Counted from the stretch's first letter, positions 54,636 to 64,000 are shown. The stretch is 64,000 nucleotides of DNA from Microglena sp. YARC (GCA_022414725.1 CM039467.1:5775794-5839793); one strand, 5' to 3'. Notes: generated by a model not told the origin, from the sequence alone. A program made the numbers and translations.

Positions 54636-54826
54636 GAACCGTGATCAGCAACATCGGGATGGACTTCACTCCCTGTGAACTCGCCTGTGGCAGTGCAGAG
54701 ATCGGAGAAGCTACCACGAGCAGCCAAAAAAGAAACCGTGATCAGCAACATTGCGATGAACTTCAAGCCATGTGAACTCGCCTGTGGCAGTGTAGAGAGC
54801 GGAGAATATATATATATATATATATA

Positions 54827-54994
54827 TAGGGATCAGCATATCATATGATGTCGACCAAAGGCGAGTTTGATATCATATGATATCATGCAAATTGCATTAT
54901 ATGGTGTTGTAGATAAATGGTATCTTTAGCTCAGTCAGACTGGCGGCATCATATGATGACATGATATCATATGACATCATGTTGCCATTCCCAA
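54827..54994 (+). mobile_element. Palindromic MITE, copy 3
   Basis: Starts TAGGGATCAGCATATCATAT and ends with the reverse complement of a TGGGAATGGCAACATGATGT end. It is inserted in a TA run, so the target duplication (ATATATAT) cannot be told from the run itself. The interior matches the copy at 19297-19446. Confidence 0.8.
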
Positions 54995-55221
54995 TATATA
55001 TCTAACAGTCTATGAGACAGAAAGGGGGCGCTGTGGTATAATCACGCTTCTCGTACTGCACTAGGGTAGGTTACAGCCGTCATGTACTCATGTACGGCTG
55101 TACTACTGATATGACAACAGGCAGTGTGGCGCAACCTTGCAGTAGCTGAGGAGGGCGCGATTTGTAACAGGTAGTGTTCCGTTCTTGGATTGCGTGATTC
55201 CGCATGGCAGAGCAAAATAAA
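54995..55221. other. Unrecognised spacer
   Basis: No gene or known repeat. Confidence 0.35.
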
Positions 55222-55262
55222 AGATAACGCCTGGAAAGGCGTGGTGCTATGGAGACCCTCCC
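55222..55262 (-). mobile_element. SINE 3'-end fragment
   Basis: GATAACGCCTGGAAAGGCGT then GGTGCTATGGAGACCCTCCC, a diverged, truncated SINE end facing the full SINE downstream. Confidence 0.5.
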
Positions 55263-55394
55263 GTACGTGGTATATTAATATACACGGGATGCTTGTGAGA
55301 GTGTGAGACAGTCAATATCAATACCAGACATGTGCATGTCAACCTGGTATTCGCTTGATATGGTGATTCGGTTGATAAATTTGTTCTCTTGATA

Positions 55395-55610
55395 GCCCGT
55401 TTCAGTGATACGATTGGTCTAGTGATACACCAGATCGCTTTAACGACGAAGGGTCGGGGGTTCGATACTTCGATTCCCCCTACAGTCACCCTAAGTATTG
55501 CAGGTCGTTGTCAACCGCAATGGTAGCTTGTCCAGTCGAGGTGGTAGACCGTTCTCTGCCCTCGTACGGCAGGTTCCCTAAACACCACGCCCCACCAGGC
55601 GTTATCGTTA
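55395..55610 (+). mobile_element. Full-length tRNA-derived SINE
   Basis: The head (about 55400-55485) has a box-A-like TGGTCTAGTGAT and a box-B-like GGTTCGATACT 35 bases apart, with a CGCTTTAACGACG anticodon-arm-like part resembling tRNA-Val(AAC). The body follows: TGCAGGTCGTTGTCAACCGC, AATGGTAGCTTGTCCAG, GACCGTTCTCTGCCC, CACCACGCCCCACCAGGCGT, TATCGTTA. After it comes a TTTTTTT run, fitting pol III termination. This is the best copy for defining the family. Confidence 0.82.
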
Positions 55611-55841
55611 CCTTTTTTTGTTCGCTTCATAAGGTGATTCTTCTGAATGCCGGGTCGTTGATTATCACTTAAGCAGTGATGAATTCCTTGGGCTGAAGGC
55701 TAGAGCACAGATAAGAGACACACACACCCTTCGAGGCGAGAATCCTTATCGTAAAAAACGTATCTTAATCAGAACAGCTAAATCTTGAACTTCAACTTGG
55801 CTGCATGTCTCCAGCCCTTTTTTGACGTTGTATAATATATC
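55611..55841. other. Unrecognised sequence
   Basis: GAGACACACACACCCTTCGA, GGCGAGAATCC resembles 11628-11655, an old shared repeat. Otherwise nothing recognised. Confidence 0.35.
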
Positions 55842-56024
55842 TAGGGAACGGCAACTAATATTAGTGTTTGAAAAACTAATATTAATAATATTATTGCAGT
55901 GTCACAATAATATTAGTTTTTCAAATAAATTCGAAATTCTGGTGAGAAGGCTCGTCCAACTAATATTATGTAATATGATATAATATTTTTATCCACTATT
56001 ATTATATAACAAAGCCGACCCCTA
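55842..56024. mobile_element. Possible second AT-rich MITE type with TAGGG ends
   Basis: Left end TAGGGAACGGCAACTAATAT, right end (other strand) TAGGGGTCGGCTTTG: the first 11 bases agree with two mismatches and with the ends of the palindromic MITE. The interior has ACTAATATTA palindromes. The flanking 8-mers (AATATATC and AATTTATA) are not identical, so target duplication is not shown. Confidence 0.4.
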
Positions 56025-57292
56025 AATTTATAATGGTTTAGGAGTTGGGCACTACTACACTAAACATGTATCTCCATAGGTGCCTAAGTCCGAAAACGCC
56101 CTAAGTCGATACACGAATATGATACAGAGCCGTACATGACCCAAACTGCTCGGAATCGAATTCTGTCTGGCTCATATTATTCGCGAAGGTGTCAGCTATG
56201 CGCGCAGCTACTTTTCGTCCGCGGTTGCATCTGGTCGCGAGCAGCTTTGTTCGGCAGGCCGCTGGCAGTACATCAGATGTGCGATAATTAGTGATACAAA
56301 TCCACTTCGAGTCATATACGAGGCCGCGCGAGCTATTCCGAAGAAAGGCACCTCGGGAAGAAAGGCTTATCGAACCCCTATTACAAGGTCGGAGGCTGCG
56401 CTCCAGCCTTGGCCTAGGAATCTACTGAAATAGCTGTACATCTCAAGATTTCACCTCCCAGTGGCCTACCACAGCATGGCCCAGGATTAGGGTGTGTTTT
56501 CAATGATCTACTCCAAAACAAAAACTGAGTTCAGAAGTGGATGTTTGAAGACAAATAAAAAAAAATGTTTTTTGAATTTATTTTCAAAAATATTTGAAAG
56601 TTTTGAATTTCCAATTTTCAAAAAAAAGAAAAAGTTGTTCTCTACGCTATATCTCAAGAGAGAGCAAACCTGAGGCCCAGAACGTTTCAATTGAGGCTGT
56701 GCAGCTCTAACCTAGACTTAGGACACCCACGAAATGTAAATAATCAGTGTTTTTGGGGTCCGTACTCAACTGTACTGCCTGTGTACTGCCTTCCAAGACC
56801 TTCTGCAATAACTACTGGCAGGGAAAGACGTTACACAACATTTGCACCTAGTGTCCTTTTTAAATGGCTTGTTTCAGTTGCGATAGGCTCCGTATCACTT
56901 CATGCGTAGAACCCGTATCGACTTAGGGAACCCCATAGTAACAAAATAGCATGTTTCACATGACCTGGTTCCCACCATTTGAGAAAACCCAAATTCGAGT
57001 ATTTATATGTTGAACTGATGTGGTTGGGCAACTTATTAGCAAAAAACTTGTTTGGTTTGAATACAGGGCATAGGCTCAATCCTGAAAATCCTTTCACAAC
57101 TAAAAAAAAAAAAAAACCATCTGTATCACTCAGGGTCTGACTAAGGCACCTATGGAGATATACGATTTCTTTGATAGAAAGCTGATTAGACGTGGACGTT
57201 ACGCTGAAATATCTGTAGTTCTTTAACTGCTTTATTGCTTGTATGTAGTAGGTTCGTAGCTCCATATGCTTACACAAAAATTACAAGAATAC
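56025..57292. other. Unrecognised intergenic sequence
   Basis: No supported gene. AT-rich purine and pyrimidine stretch at 56550-56635. Short open frames on both strands show no known motif. Confidence 0.4.
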
Positions 57293-57637
57293 GCAGGGTT
57301 TTTTTAGCTGCGAAATTTCGCATTATGCGATAAAACCCATCGCAATCGGAATTTGCCCCGCGATGAAACCCCTAGTTTCGAGACTCGGCCCTGTGGGCTG
57401 GATTTGGCCTGAAGCTGATCTGGCCTGGCTGACCTGGCATTTGCATGGCCAGTGGCCAGTGGTCACTGCCTCAAACTGTAACTGCTCCCGACTGCTCCCC
57501 TCCCCACAATTGACGGGCCCGCCGGCCTGTAACTTCAAACCCTGCCCTGAACGCTGCTCAATGGCTCGGGGTCGTCGTCGCTGGTATTTTCGTCTTCAAT
57601 TCAAGTCGTTCAAATTATCTTTGCATGGTCTGCTGAA
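57293..57637 (+). mobile_element. Possible left end and leader of a hAT-like element
   Basis: Begins CAGGGTTTTTTTAGCTGCGA with an internal CGAAATTTCG palindrome. CAGGG is the usual hAT terminus, and the zinc-finger ORF starts 345 bp downstream. I could not find a matching right end or an 8-bp duplication, so the boundary is a guess. Confidence 0.35.
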
Positions 57638-58366
57638 ATGCGCCCGGCGAGAAAACCAGGTCCTAAAGTTATCCCAGTTGTCGGTCAAGGCTCAACTGGT
57701 GCATTGAAGCCCGTATGGGCGCAAGGGCGTGAAGACTGGCTGGTATGTGCGGGCTGGAACGGCGATCGCCACAAGGTCAAATGCACGATCTGCAATGGCA
57801 AGCTGCTGGATGCCAAGCTTGATTCCATCGCGAAACACGGGACGTCCCAGAAACATTTAAAGCTGGCCGCTTTGGTTGCTCAGGCGGAGCGATCCAGGCA
57901 GAATGGTCTGTCCTTGTATGGCGTCAATGCCGTTGAAGAGCGCGCAGCCACTCAACTGCAGCAGGCTCGCAACATGTTTGACATGGGCACGGCCAGGCAG
58001 ATGGCGTGGCTGTCCTCCCTTCTCGCCAGGGGCGATTCCGTTTATGCCTACTCCGAAATCCAAAAGCTGCATCTCCATTTGACTAACTCCGTGACCCCTG
58101 AGCTGTTGGTATGCGTTCGTGACGTCGCCTCAAGGCACATGCAACCTGATACTCCCGCTGATGAACTGGCCTCCATGGAAGCATTGGTCAAGGACTTGGA
58201 GAGAAGTCTGGTCAAGAGGATGGAGAAGCTGATCCCTGGCTCTCATTGGTCTATGACGTCTGCTTGGGACATGATAGAAGCCATGGCAGGCATTGTCAAA
58301 GCTCAGGCTGCTAAGGACCTGAGCACTGCTTCTTTCTTGAGCGTCAGCTTGGATGCGTCAGTGTAA
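57638..58366 (+). CDS. Zinc-finger, hAT-like transposase N-terminal part
   Basis: 242 codons, MRPARKPGPKVIPVVGQGST onward. Residues about 30-65 have a BED-like finger: W-x-Q-G-R-E-D-W-L, VKCTICNGKL, then SIAKHGTSQKHLK, giving C-x2-C and H-x5-H ligands. A helical middle (ERAATQLQQARNMF, DVASRHMQPDTPADEL, GSHWSMTSAWDMIEAM) follows. The frame ends FLSVSLDASV at TAA (58364-58366), just where the first catalytic Asp of hAT transposases (S-x-x-x-D-x-S/T) is expected, so most of the catalytic domain is missing. TCAGT/GTAAGG at the end could be a splice donor, in which case coding would continue in a downstream exon I could not find. Otherwise it is a truncated or domesticated remnant. Confidence 0.65.
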   Translation: MRPARKPGPKVIPVVGQGSTGALKPVWAQGREDWLVCAGWNGDRHKVKCTICNGKLLDAKLDSIAKHGTSQKHLKLAALVAQAERSRQNGLSLYGVNAVEERAATQLQQARNMFDMGTARQMAWLSSLLARGDSVYAYSEIQKLHLHLTNSVTPELLVCVRDVASRHMQPDTPADELASMEALVKDLERSLVKRMEKLIPGSHWSMTSAWDMIEAMAGIVKAQAAKDLSTASFLSVSLDASV

Positions 58367-60470
58367 GGATTAAAGCTCGCAGACCGAAAGTGCCATTTTT
58401 GAATCTTGAATTTTGAACTTGAATACCAAGGGATTTTAAAACCTGCGATTTTTGCTCATTCTGGATTCTGGGCAATTGGCTCCGGAACCAATATTGAGAT
58501 GAAATGGGGGGGGGGGCAGTTTTCCTTAACCAGACCCAAACCTGAAAATACGATCGTTATCCAGCTTTTCGTGTCGGGCTGGAGCGCCTGTGCTTCTGAC
58601 AACGTATATAAGGTAGTAGCTAAGACGCGCATATGCAGCAGCCCGACCCGAATAGCTGGATCACGATCACATCCTCGTAATAAATGTGACCGCTCCCGCT
58701 AGCAGCGCGTATTAGAGGGTATAAAAAAGGGACTGGGAGACGAGGTGGAGACTGTGCAAACCGGCTTACGGTGCTGCGATATAAGGAATACAAGGAGACG
58801 ACCTATTCTCGTAGATATCATAGTCAACAATCGGCTCGTGCCCGGCCGGGGGAGACTAGTGATGGGGGGGCGTGGGCGGGCGTGGGCGTGGGGCTGTGTG
58901 GTGGGAGTGTAGGTGGCACTGTAGCAGCAGCAGGAACGCGGCAAATCGTAAGCATTGTATAGCCGTGTGCCTTAAGCCCTTAACACGTAGCACTGAGAGG
59001 CTGGGGTGAGAGCCTTTACAGAACAACGCCAGAATGAGCAAGTGGCGTCCCAAGTTCGGGGCCCATGCAGCGCAATCACCCAGGACCTTCAGCGCATCTT
59101 CACAGGGAGCTATGGAAACCGATCGGCTAAACATTCCAACAGATTTGCCCCCGACGTTTGCAAGCTAGATCTGAGGTGTGGTCCCAGTCGGGAGCTAAAA
59201 AGCAGTTTCGCGCATCGACCTGAACCTCGACCAGTCAGTTCGTGGTCACTTATCATTACAGATGCTTTACAAGATTCCCCACACGTTGTTATCATCATCC
59301 TCGGACAACTGTACACAACGGTTGCGCTGCGGAATCGTGGGGAAGTACGCACGCACGATAGGTATGCGGGAGCTCAGTTGATGAGCTGGCTGAGGAAGGG
59401 AAGGGGCGGGAACGCTAGCTCGAAGTTGCGGCTAGACCCGATTGTACATCGTCGCGTGAGATGGAATCATCCTGAAACGCTAAACGCCCCAACAGGGAGG
59501 GAGGAACGGGCGCGGGCTGCAACTCGGCAAGCACTTCGCAGTTCCCTGTCACCTTCCTCCCATTAGGAGCTCATAGATAGAAGCGGAATCCAGAGGAAAT
59601 TGAGCGCTTGAAGAGCGTATCGTTTTCACTGAATCATGGTACCACGGTTATATTGGTACTAGCCCGCCAATAGCACCATAGCAGACAGCTGCAGCTGCCT
59701 GATGTACGTTTCTTGCAGTACCTACCATCTGCCCGTCCGCGTCCGTCTTCTATATGGGCACCTGGGGGCACCCACAAATATATTATGCAGTCACCTGGAT
59801 GGCCTTTCAGACAAAGGGCGATATCGGAATAGGGAGAAGATTCCTCATTCGTTATGAGTATGCGCTGACGAGGTGGGGGAAGGGTTCAGGGAACCTCCCA
59901 GTGGGAAGGGGATGGGTGGATGGGTGGGCCGTCCCCATGTCGTAGAAACGCTTACCAGGCAAGAAGCATACAAAGGGGTATCGATATATACTATGACTAA
60001 ATCACGCCTCCGATGCTACGATAGGAACCAGAGGAACGTACATTTCCCCAACAGGCACGCGTCCTCGAGTTGTCATGTGCACATGCGTTTGATCCAACAG
60101 CTCAAGATAGAGGTCGAGACAACCGCACCAGCTCCGCTACAACCGACCTTCTCACCCTTCCTACTAGCTACACTGACAAATCATTCACGCGTCCCCTTCC
60201 AGTCATAAAAAAAGCTACCGACATTAATTTCCCCTTGATTCACCCCGCTGCCCGTTGTTCTCCTCTCTTGTCAAAGCTTTTATTGTACGTTATCTCTTTA
60301 TCCTGCTTCTTCTATCCCGCATCGGTTCCCAGTATCTGGCTGGGCCAAACTTTCCAAGAGTTGTCGTGCAGCATTCTACGCGTCTCAATTGCTTCTAGCG
60401 TTAGTCTACTTACAAGGCCGTATTAAAGAGACCACTTTTACACAAGATTGGACAGAACATATACTACCGA
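58367..60470. other. 2.1 kb with no recognised gene
   Basis: Base composition is balanced and non-repetitive, unlike the rest of the window. Open frames such as 59006-59566 (186 codons, + strand) have no familiar motif, and their opposite strands are also open in places. This may be intronic sequence of the transposase-like gene, or intergenic. Confidence 0.4.
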
Positions 60471-61170
60471 GTGTTTGGTTCATGGCGAGGGCTGGACTGT
60501 TCGGGTGAGTCTTGCTGTTCCTTGCACCTGGGTTCTGCTCCTTGTGTCTGGGTGTTGCTCCTTGCATCTGGGTGTGCTGTTCAGGGGAACTCTTTGAAGC
60601 AGCCAATTGCCATAAGCCTTACGCCCGACTGTCGAATCCAAATGGAATCACCGCGCCGCGCAAATCATGTGCGGCTTCTAAAGTTAACTGCTAGTTGCCT
60701 CTATGCCTCCTGCGCCCAGTTCTTACCCGTCGTCGTGCTTACACTTCGGATCATACGCGAGCAAATATTAACCCTGGCGGGGGTCCGAGATCTATTTCCT
60801 GTTATGACGCATGCACTCATTGTGAAGTCCACCGGAAGTGCATCTCTCATAAGACAGCTCGTGCTGCAGTTCGTTACAGCAATTCAGGGGATGATCTGGG
60901 TTCAGAGGTCAGACTTCGTTCTTGTTCTCTGGGCAAATCTCGCAGAATTCCCTAAGAATTCGCACATTTCTGGCCAAAATGAAGATACTGAGTCCAAACT
61001 CCAACATTATCGAAAACCCAACTCCCAAATCGACCCCTGAATTGCTGTACGCCCCCCGCAAGTGCACCTCCCATTAGACAGCTTGTGCTGCAGTTTGTTA
61101 AAGCAGCTTCTAGGCAGTCCGAGCCACAACCTGCTTGTCTGACCCACGTAGAACTTGGAGCTTTAGATAT
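60471..61170. other. Unrecognised sequence with short tandem duplications
   Basis: TTGCACCTGGGTTCTGCTCC, TTGTGTCTGGGTGTTGCTCC is repeated three times at 60519-60580. A phrase with AAGTGCA(T/C)CTC, AAGACAGCT(C/T)GTGCTGCAGT occurs at 60836 and 61060, again ending with a CTGCAG acceptor-like site. Confidence 0.45.
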
Positions 61171-62249
61171 GAGACTAGGGACTTGCAGCTGCTTCTGAAC
61201 CACTTTGAGTGCTGCCGGTATTCCATACCCTGAATTTAAACTTTGATTTGAACTTGACTTCAAACTTGTTTTTTTCATGTCTCTCTTTGCAGCTGCTCCT
61301 CAGCCACTTGGAGTGCCCCCCCATACCCTTGATTTAAACTTGAATTTGACCTTGAATTTAAACTTGTTTTGCCATATTTCTCTTTGCATCTACTTCTCAG
61401 CCACTTTGAGTGCTGACAGTCCTCCATACCCTGGTTGTAAACTTGGATTTGACCTTGAATTTAAACTCGTTTTTGCCATATTTCTCTGTGCAGCTACTTC
61501 TCGAACACTTTTAGTGCTGGCAGTCCTCCATACTCTGGATTTAAACTTTGCATTAAATTTGTTTTGTCATTTCTCTCTTTGCAGCTGCTTCTCAGCCGCT
61601 TTGCTTGGCGCTGATCCTCCATACCCTGGATTTAAACTTGAGTTTGAACTTGGATTTAAACTTGTTTTTGTCATGCCTCTCTTTGCAGCTGCGTCTCAGC
61701 TGCTTCGCTTGCCGTCGATCCTCCATACCCTGGATTTAAACTTGGAATTAAACTTGTTTTTGTCATTCTCTCCCTGCAGCTGCTTCTCTGCCACTTTCTG
61801 TGCAGATGATCCTCCATACCCTGGAATTAAACTTGGGTTAAAAATTGTTATTGTCATGTATCTCTTCTCAGCTGCTTCTCAGCCACTCCAAGTGCTGCCG
61901 ACTTTCCATACCCTGGATCAAAACTTGAATTAAACTTGTTTTTGTCAGGTCTCTCTTTTCAGCTGCTTCTCAGCCACTTCGCTTGCCGCCGATCCTCCAT
62001 ACCCTTGATTTCAACTTGGATTTCAACTTGGATTTAAACTTGTTCTTGTCATTTCTCACCTTGCAGCTGCTTCTCAGCCACTCCAAGTGCTGCCGATTTT
62101 CCATACCCTGGATTAAAACTTGAATTAAACTTGTTTTTGTCATGTCTCTCTTTTCAGCTGCTTCTCAGCCACTTCGCTTGCCACCGATCCTCCATACCCT
62201 TGATTTCAACTTGGATTTAAACTTGTTCTTTTCATTTCTCACCTTGCAG
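61171..62249 (+). repeat. About 100-bp array of decoy 3' splice sites
   Basis: About 12 units. Each has TTAAACTTGTTTTTGTCAT, a CTCTCTTTGCAG acceptor with pyrimidine tract, CTGCTTCTCAGCCACTT, GCTGCCGATCCTCCATACCC and TGGATTTAAACTTG. The acceptor positions are near 61179, 61287, 61387, 61489, 61581, 61685, 61778, 61866, 61960, 62063, 62155 and 62249. Only the last runs into a different, longer exon-like sequence. Confidence 0.88.
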
Positions 62250-62331
62250 CTGTTTCTCAGCCGCTTCGCCTGCTGTCGATCCACCAACCCAGGACGGCAC
62301 TTCGACTGCTCCCAAAGATAAACGATCAAAG
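62250..62331 (+). CDS. Probable exon of an unidentified third gene
   Basis: 82 nt between TCACCTTGCAG and AAAG/GTCAGAAC. In the second frame it reads CFSAASPAVDPPTQDGTSTA then PKDKRSK, a Ser/Thr/Pro-rich linker ending in a basic cluster, and leaves phase 0. A third frame (VSQPLRLLSIHQPRTALRLL) is also open, so the frame is not certain. Its first 35 bases are the repeat unit of the preceding array. No homology recognised; could be an exon of the gene that contains the zinc-finger ORF, or a separate gene. Confidence 0.4.
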
Positions 62332-62369
62332 GTCAGAACAGTTCCTGTTGACTGCATGTGCATTTTTCC

Positions 62370-62975
62370 TGTATGTCAGGACCAGATGTCTTGTCATGTG
62401 CTCAGATGTCATGTCATGTGATCACATATCATGTCATGTGATCAGATGTCATGTCATGTGATCAGATATCATGCCAGGTGATCAGATATCATATCATGTG
62501 ATCAGATGCATGTGATCAGATGTCATGTCATGTGATCAGATATCATGTCATGTGATCAGATGTCATGTCATGTGCTCAGATATCATGTCATGTGCTCAGA
62601 TGTCATGTCATTTGATCAGATATCATGTCATGTGATCAGATGTCATGTCATGTGATCAGATATCATGTCATGTGATCAGATATCATTTCATGTGATCAGA
62701 TGTCATGTCATGTGATCAGATATCATGTCATGTGATCAGATGTCATGTCATGTGATCAGATATCATGTCATGTGATCAGATGTCTTGTCATGTGATCAGA
62801 TATCATGTCATGTGATCAGATGTCATGTCATGTCATGTGATCAGATATCATGTCATGTGATCAGGTATCATGTCATGTGATCAGATATCATGTCATGTGA
62901 TCAGATATCATGTCATGTGATCAGATGTCATGTCTTGTCATATGATCAGATGTCATGTCTGTCATGTCATGTGTG
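62370..62975. repeat. 20-bp minisatellite, about 30 copies
   Basis: Unit TCATGTGATCAGATATCATG with TGTC for TATC variants. The unit is nearly self-complementary (TGATCA, GATATC, CATG), so the array could form many small hairpins. Confidence 0.97.
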
Positions 62976-63029
62976 CATGGTAGGCTCCTAGTGTGAGACC
63001 AGCTGAACAGGCAAGATTGAATGGGTAGA

Positions 63030-63265
63030 GTACTGGAGTGCACCTGTCATTTGTATGTTTGGAGCCCCCCCTTCTGGGAGGAGGTAGCCCCCAGGGTCAC
63101 CCCGTTGTTCGTTTGTTGCTTTATTGGTTTGTGCGACCAACACATGGGTGACAGAGAGGAAGCCTGACATGTCAGCCAACGGTCTCATAACTAACTGGCT
63201 TCAGTCCGCTCGATTCTGTTGCCAACACTCTACACTAAAAAACCTCGTCGCTTGAGACGCTGCCT
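63030..63265 (+). repeat. R2, copy 6
   Basis: GGAGCCCCCCCTTCTGGGAG, AGGGTCACCCCGTTGTTCG, GACATGTCAGCCAACGGTCT, CATAACTAACTGGCTTC, CTGTTGCCAACACTC, ending CGTCGCTTGAGACGCTGC. Confidence 0.78.
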
Positions 63266-63477
63266 ATCCCTTGTCTCTGATTGAATAATACTGTGTTGGT
63301 CTGCCGCACCTGGTACGGCTTAAGACAAATCAGGTAGTGTGTACATAGTAATTGCGCCATCACACAGATGTTGTGCTCTACTGCTCGTGCATGCCAATTA
63401 TTGCTTTGATGTTCAAGGATGGAAATGCTACACAGGTAATGCAGCTCTACAATTGTTAATTTGAATATGTTAAGCCT
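63266..63477. other. Unrecognised spacer
   Basis: Nothing recognised. Confidence 0.35.
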
Positions 63478-63536
63478 GGCCACGGGGCGTGAGGTTGAGG
63501 GAACCTTCCCGTTCGCTTGCACTGGGGAAGGTTACT
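63478..63536 (+). repeat. R3, copy 4
   Basis: GGGGCGTGAGGTTGAGGGAA, CCCGTTCGCTTGCACTGGGG. More diverged than the other three copies. Confidence 0.55.
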
Positions 63537-63550
63537 GTGTGTTTTTGCAG

Positions 63551-63610
63551 ACCGCTCTGTGCATGAGCTCGGACTACCGCAAGACAACTCGGAGGAAAGT
63601 TCCCTAACTT
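63551..63610 (+). CDS. Possible short exon of the third gene
   Basis: After GTTTTTGCAG the phase-0 frame (continuing from 62331) reads TALCMSSDYRKTTRRKVP to a TAA at about 63605. It could be a terminal exon, or splicing may continue to the GGGGAGTCGGGGACAAAAGG units further on. Support is only acceptor quality and phase. Confidence 0.2.
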
Positions 63611-64000
63611 GTAGTTGTTGCACAACAGGGGAGTCGGGGACAAAAGGAGAGCTTCTGCAGTTTTGCACACGCCTTTGCCATGCCCTCCTGCTATTCACAT
63701 ACCCTAACTTGTGGTTTTCATGCAACAGGGGAGTCGGAGACAAAAAGAGAGCTTCTGCACACACCTTTGCCATGCCCTCCTGCTCTTCACATACCCTATA
63801 ACTTGTGGTTGTTGTACAACAGGGGAATTGGAGACAAAAGGAGAGCTTCTACACATGCCTTTGCCATGCCCTCCTTTTCTTCAAGTACCCTAACTTGTAG
63901 TTGTTATGTAACAGGGAAATCGGAGACAAAAAGATAGCTTCTGCACACGTCTTTGCCATGCCCTCGACATCCTATGCAATGGGGAGATAGTCTACCAGAA
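63600..64000 (+). repeat. About 100-bp array of decoy 3' splice sites, continuing past the window
   Basis: Four units with acceptors near 63628, 63728, 63832 and 63917: CCCTAACTTGT(A/G)GTTGTT, (A/C)AACAG, GGGAGTCGGAGACAAAA, GGAGAGCTTCTGCACACRCC, TTTGCCATGCCCTCC. In phase 0 the exon-like part reads GESGTKGELLQ or GESETKRELLH. The fourth unit has an AAAGATAGC change (stop in that frame). The real exon may lie beyond the window. Confidence 0.75.

Larger units (their letters stand above)
54125..54810 (+). repeat. About 95-bp repeat, 3 copies, split by a SINE and R2
   Basis: Units at about 54137-54233, 54638-54735 and 54736-54806: ACCGTGATCAGCAACATCGG, GATGGACTTCACTCCC, GTGAACTCGCCTGTGGCAGT, GAGCGGAGAAGCT. 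A SINE (54239-54420) and an R2 copy (54425-54635) lie between units one and two, showing insertion after or during the tandem duplication. Confidence 0.8.

Noticed and set aside
59006..59566. 186-codon open frame on the + strand
   Set aside because: No recognisable domain, unusual composition for a conserved protein, and an opposing frame on the other strand. It could be an exon, but nothing supports it.

Overview
This is nuclear eukaryotic DNA. It has spliced genes with phase-consistent exons, tRNA-derived SINEs, miniature transposons with 8-bp target duplications, a non-LTR reverse transcriptase fragment and no bacterial gene organisation. It is extremely rich in tandem repeats and contains one 1000-base run of N. 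The one gene I can identify matches plant-type NASP in layout, and CCCTAAA-like telomere motifs occur, so a green alga (perhaps a repeat-rich prasinophyte) is my guess. Taxonomy is inference only.

Layout. 1-8651: intergenic or unrecognised intronic DNA with minisatellites, a palindromic MITE, and interspersed repeats that I call R2, R3 and R4. 8652-12330: the last two recognisable exons of an unidentified gene (gene A, + strand), followed by copies of its own terminal exon and a transposon-rich tail (13325-14190 foldback element with a 196-bp hAT-type MITE inside it). 14701-15185: a reverse transcriptase scrap and an R2 copy. 15710-53704: a gene for a NASP/Sim3/Hif1-type (SHNi-TPR) histone H3 chaperone, + strand. 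I reconstruct seven exons whose phases all agree, giving about 430 residues. Intron 5 alone is about 28 kb, filled by a 12-kb 27-bp satellite, a 4.5-kb A/C-rich satellite, several C-rich arrays and the N gap. 53705-57290: CA repeat, SINEs, R2 and MITEs. 57293-58366: a zinc-finger, hAT-like transposase-type ORF that stops at its first putative catalytic Asp. 58367-64000: mostly unrecognised sequence, then two more splice-boundary arrays and possible exons of a third, unidentified gene.

The main observation is a recurring pattern. Many of the tandem arrays are not random satellites: their repeat unit contains a real exon-intron boundary. This is seen at the 3' end of exon 2, both ends of exon 3, the 3' end of exon 4, the 5' end of exon 5 and the coiled-coil exon of the NASP gene, at the last two exons of gene A, and in the arrays at 61.2-62.3 kb and 63.6-64.0 kb. 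Real exons therefore sit beside strings of decoy or alternative splice sites. Arrays also arise inside transposons (R2, the MITE, the foldback arm). Long, noisy satellites may be partly distorted by long-read assembly, so exact copy numbers should not be trusted.
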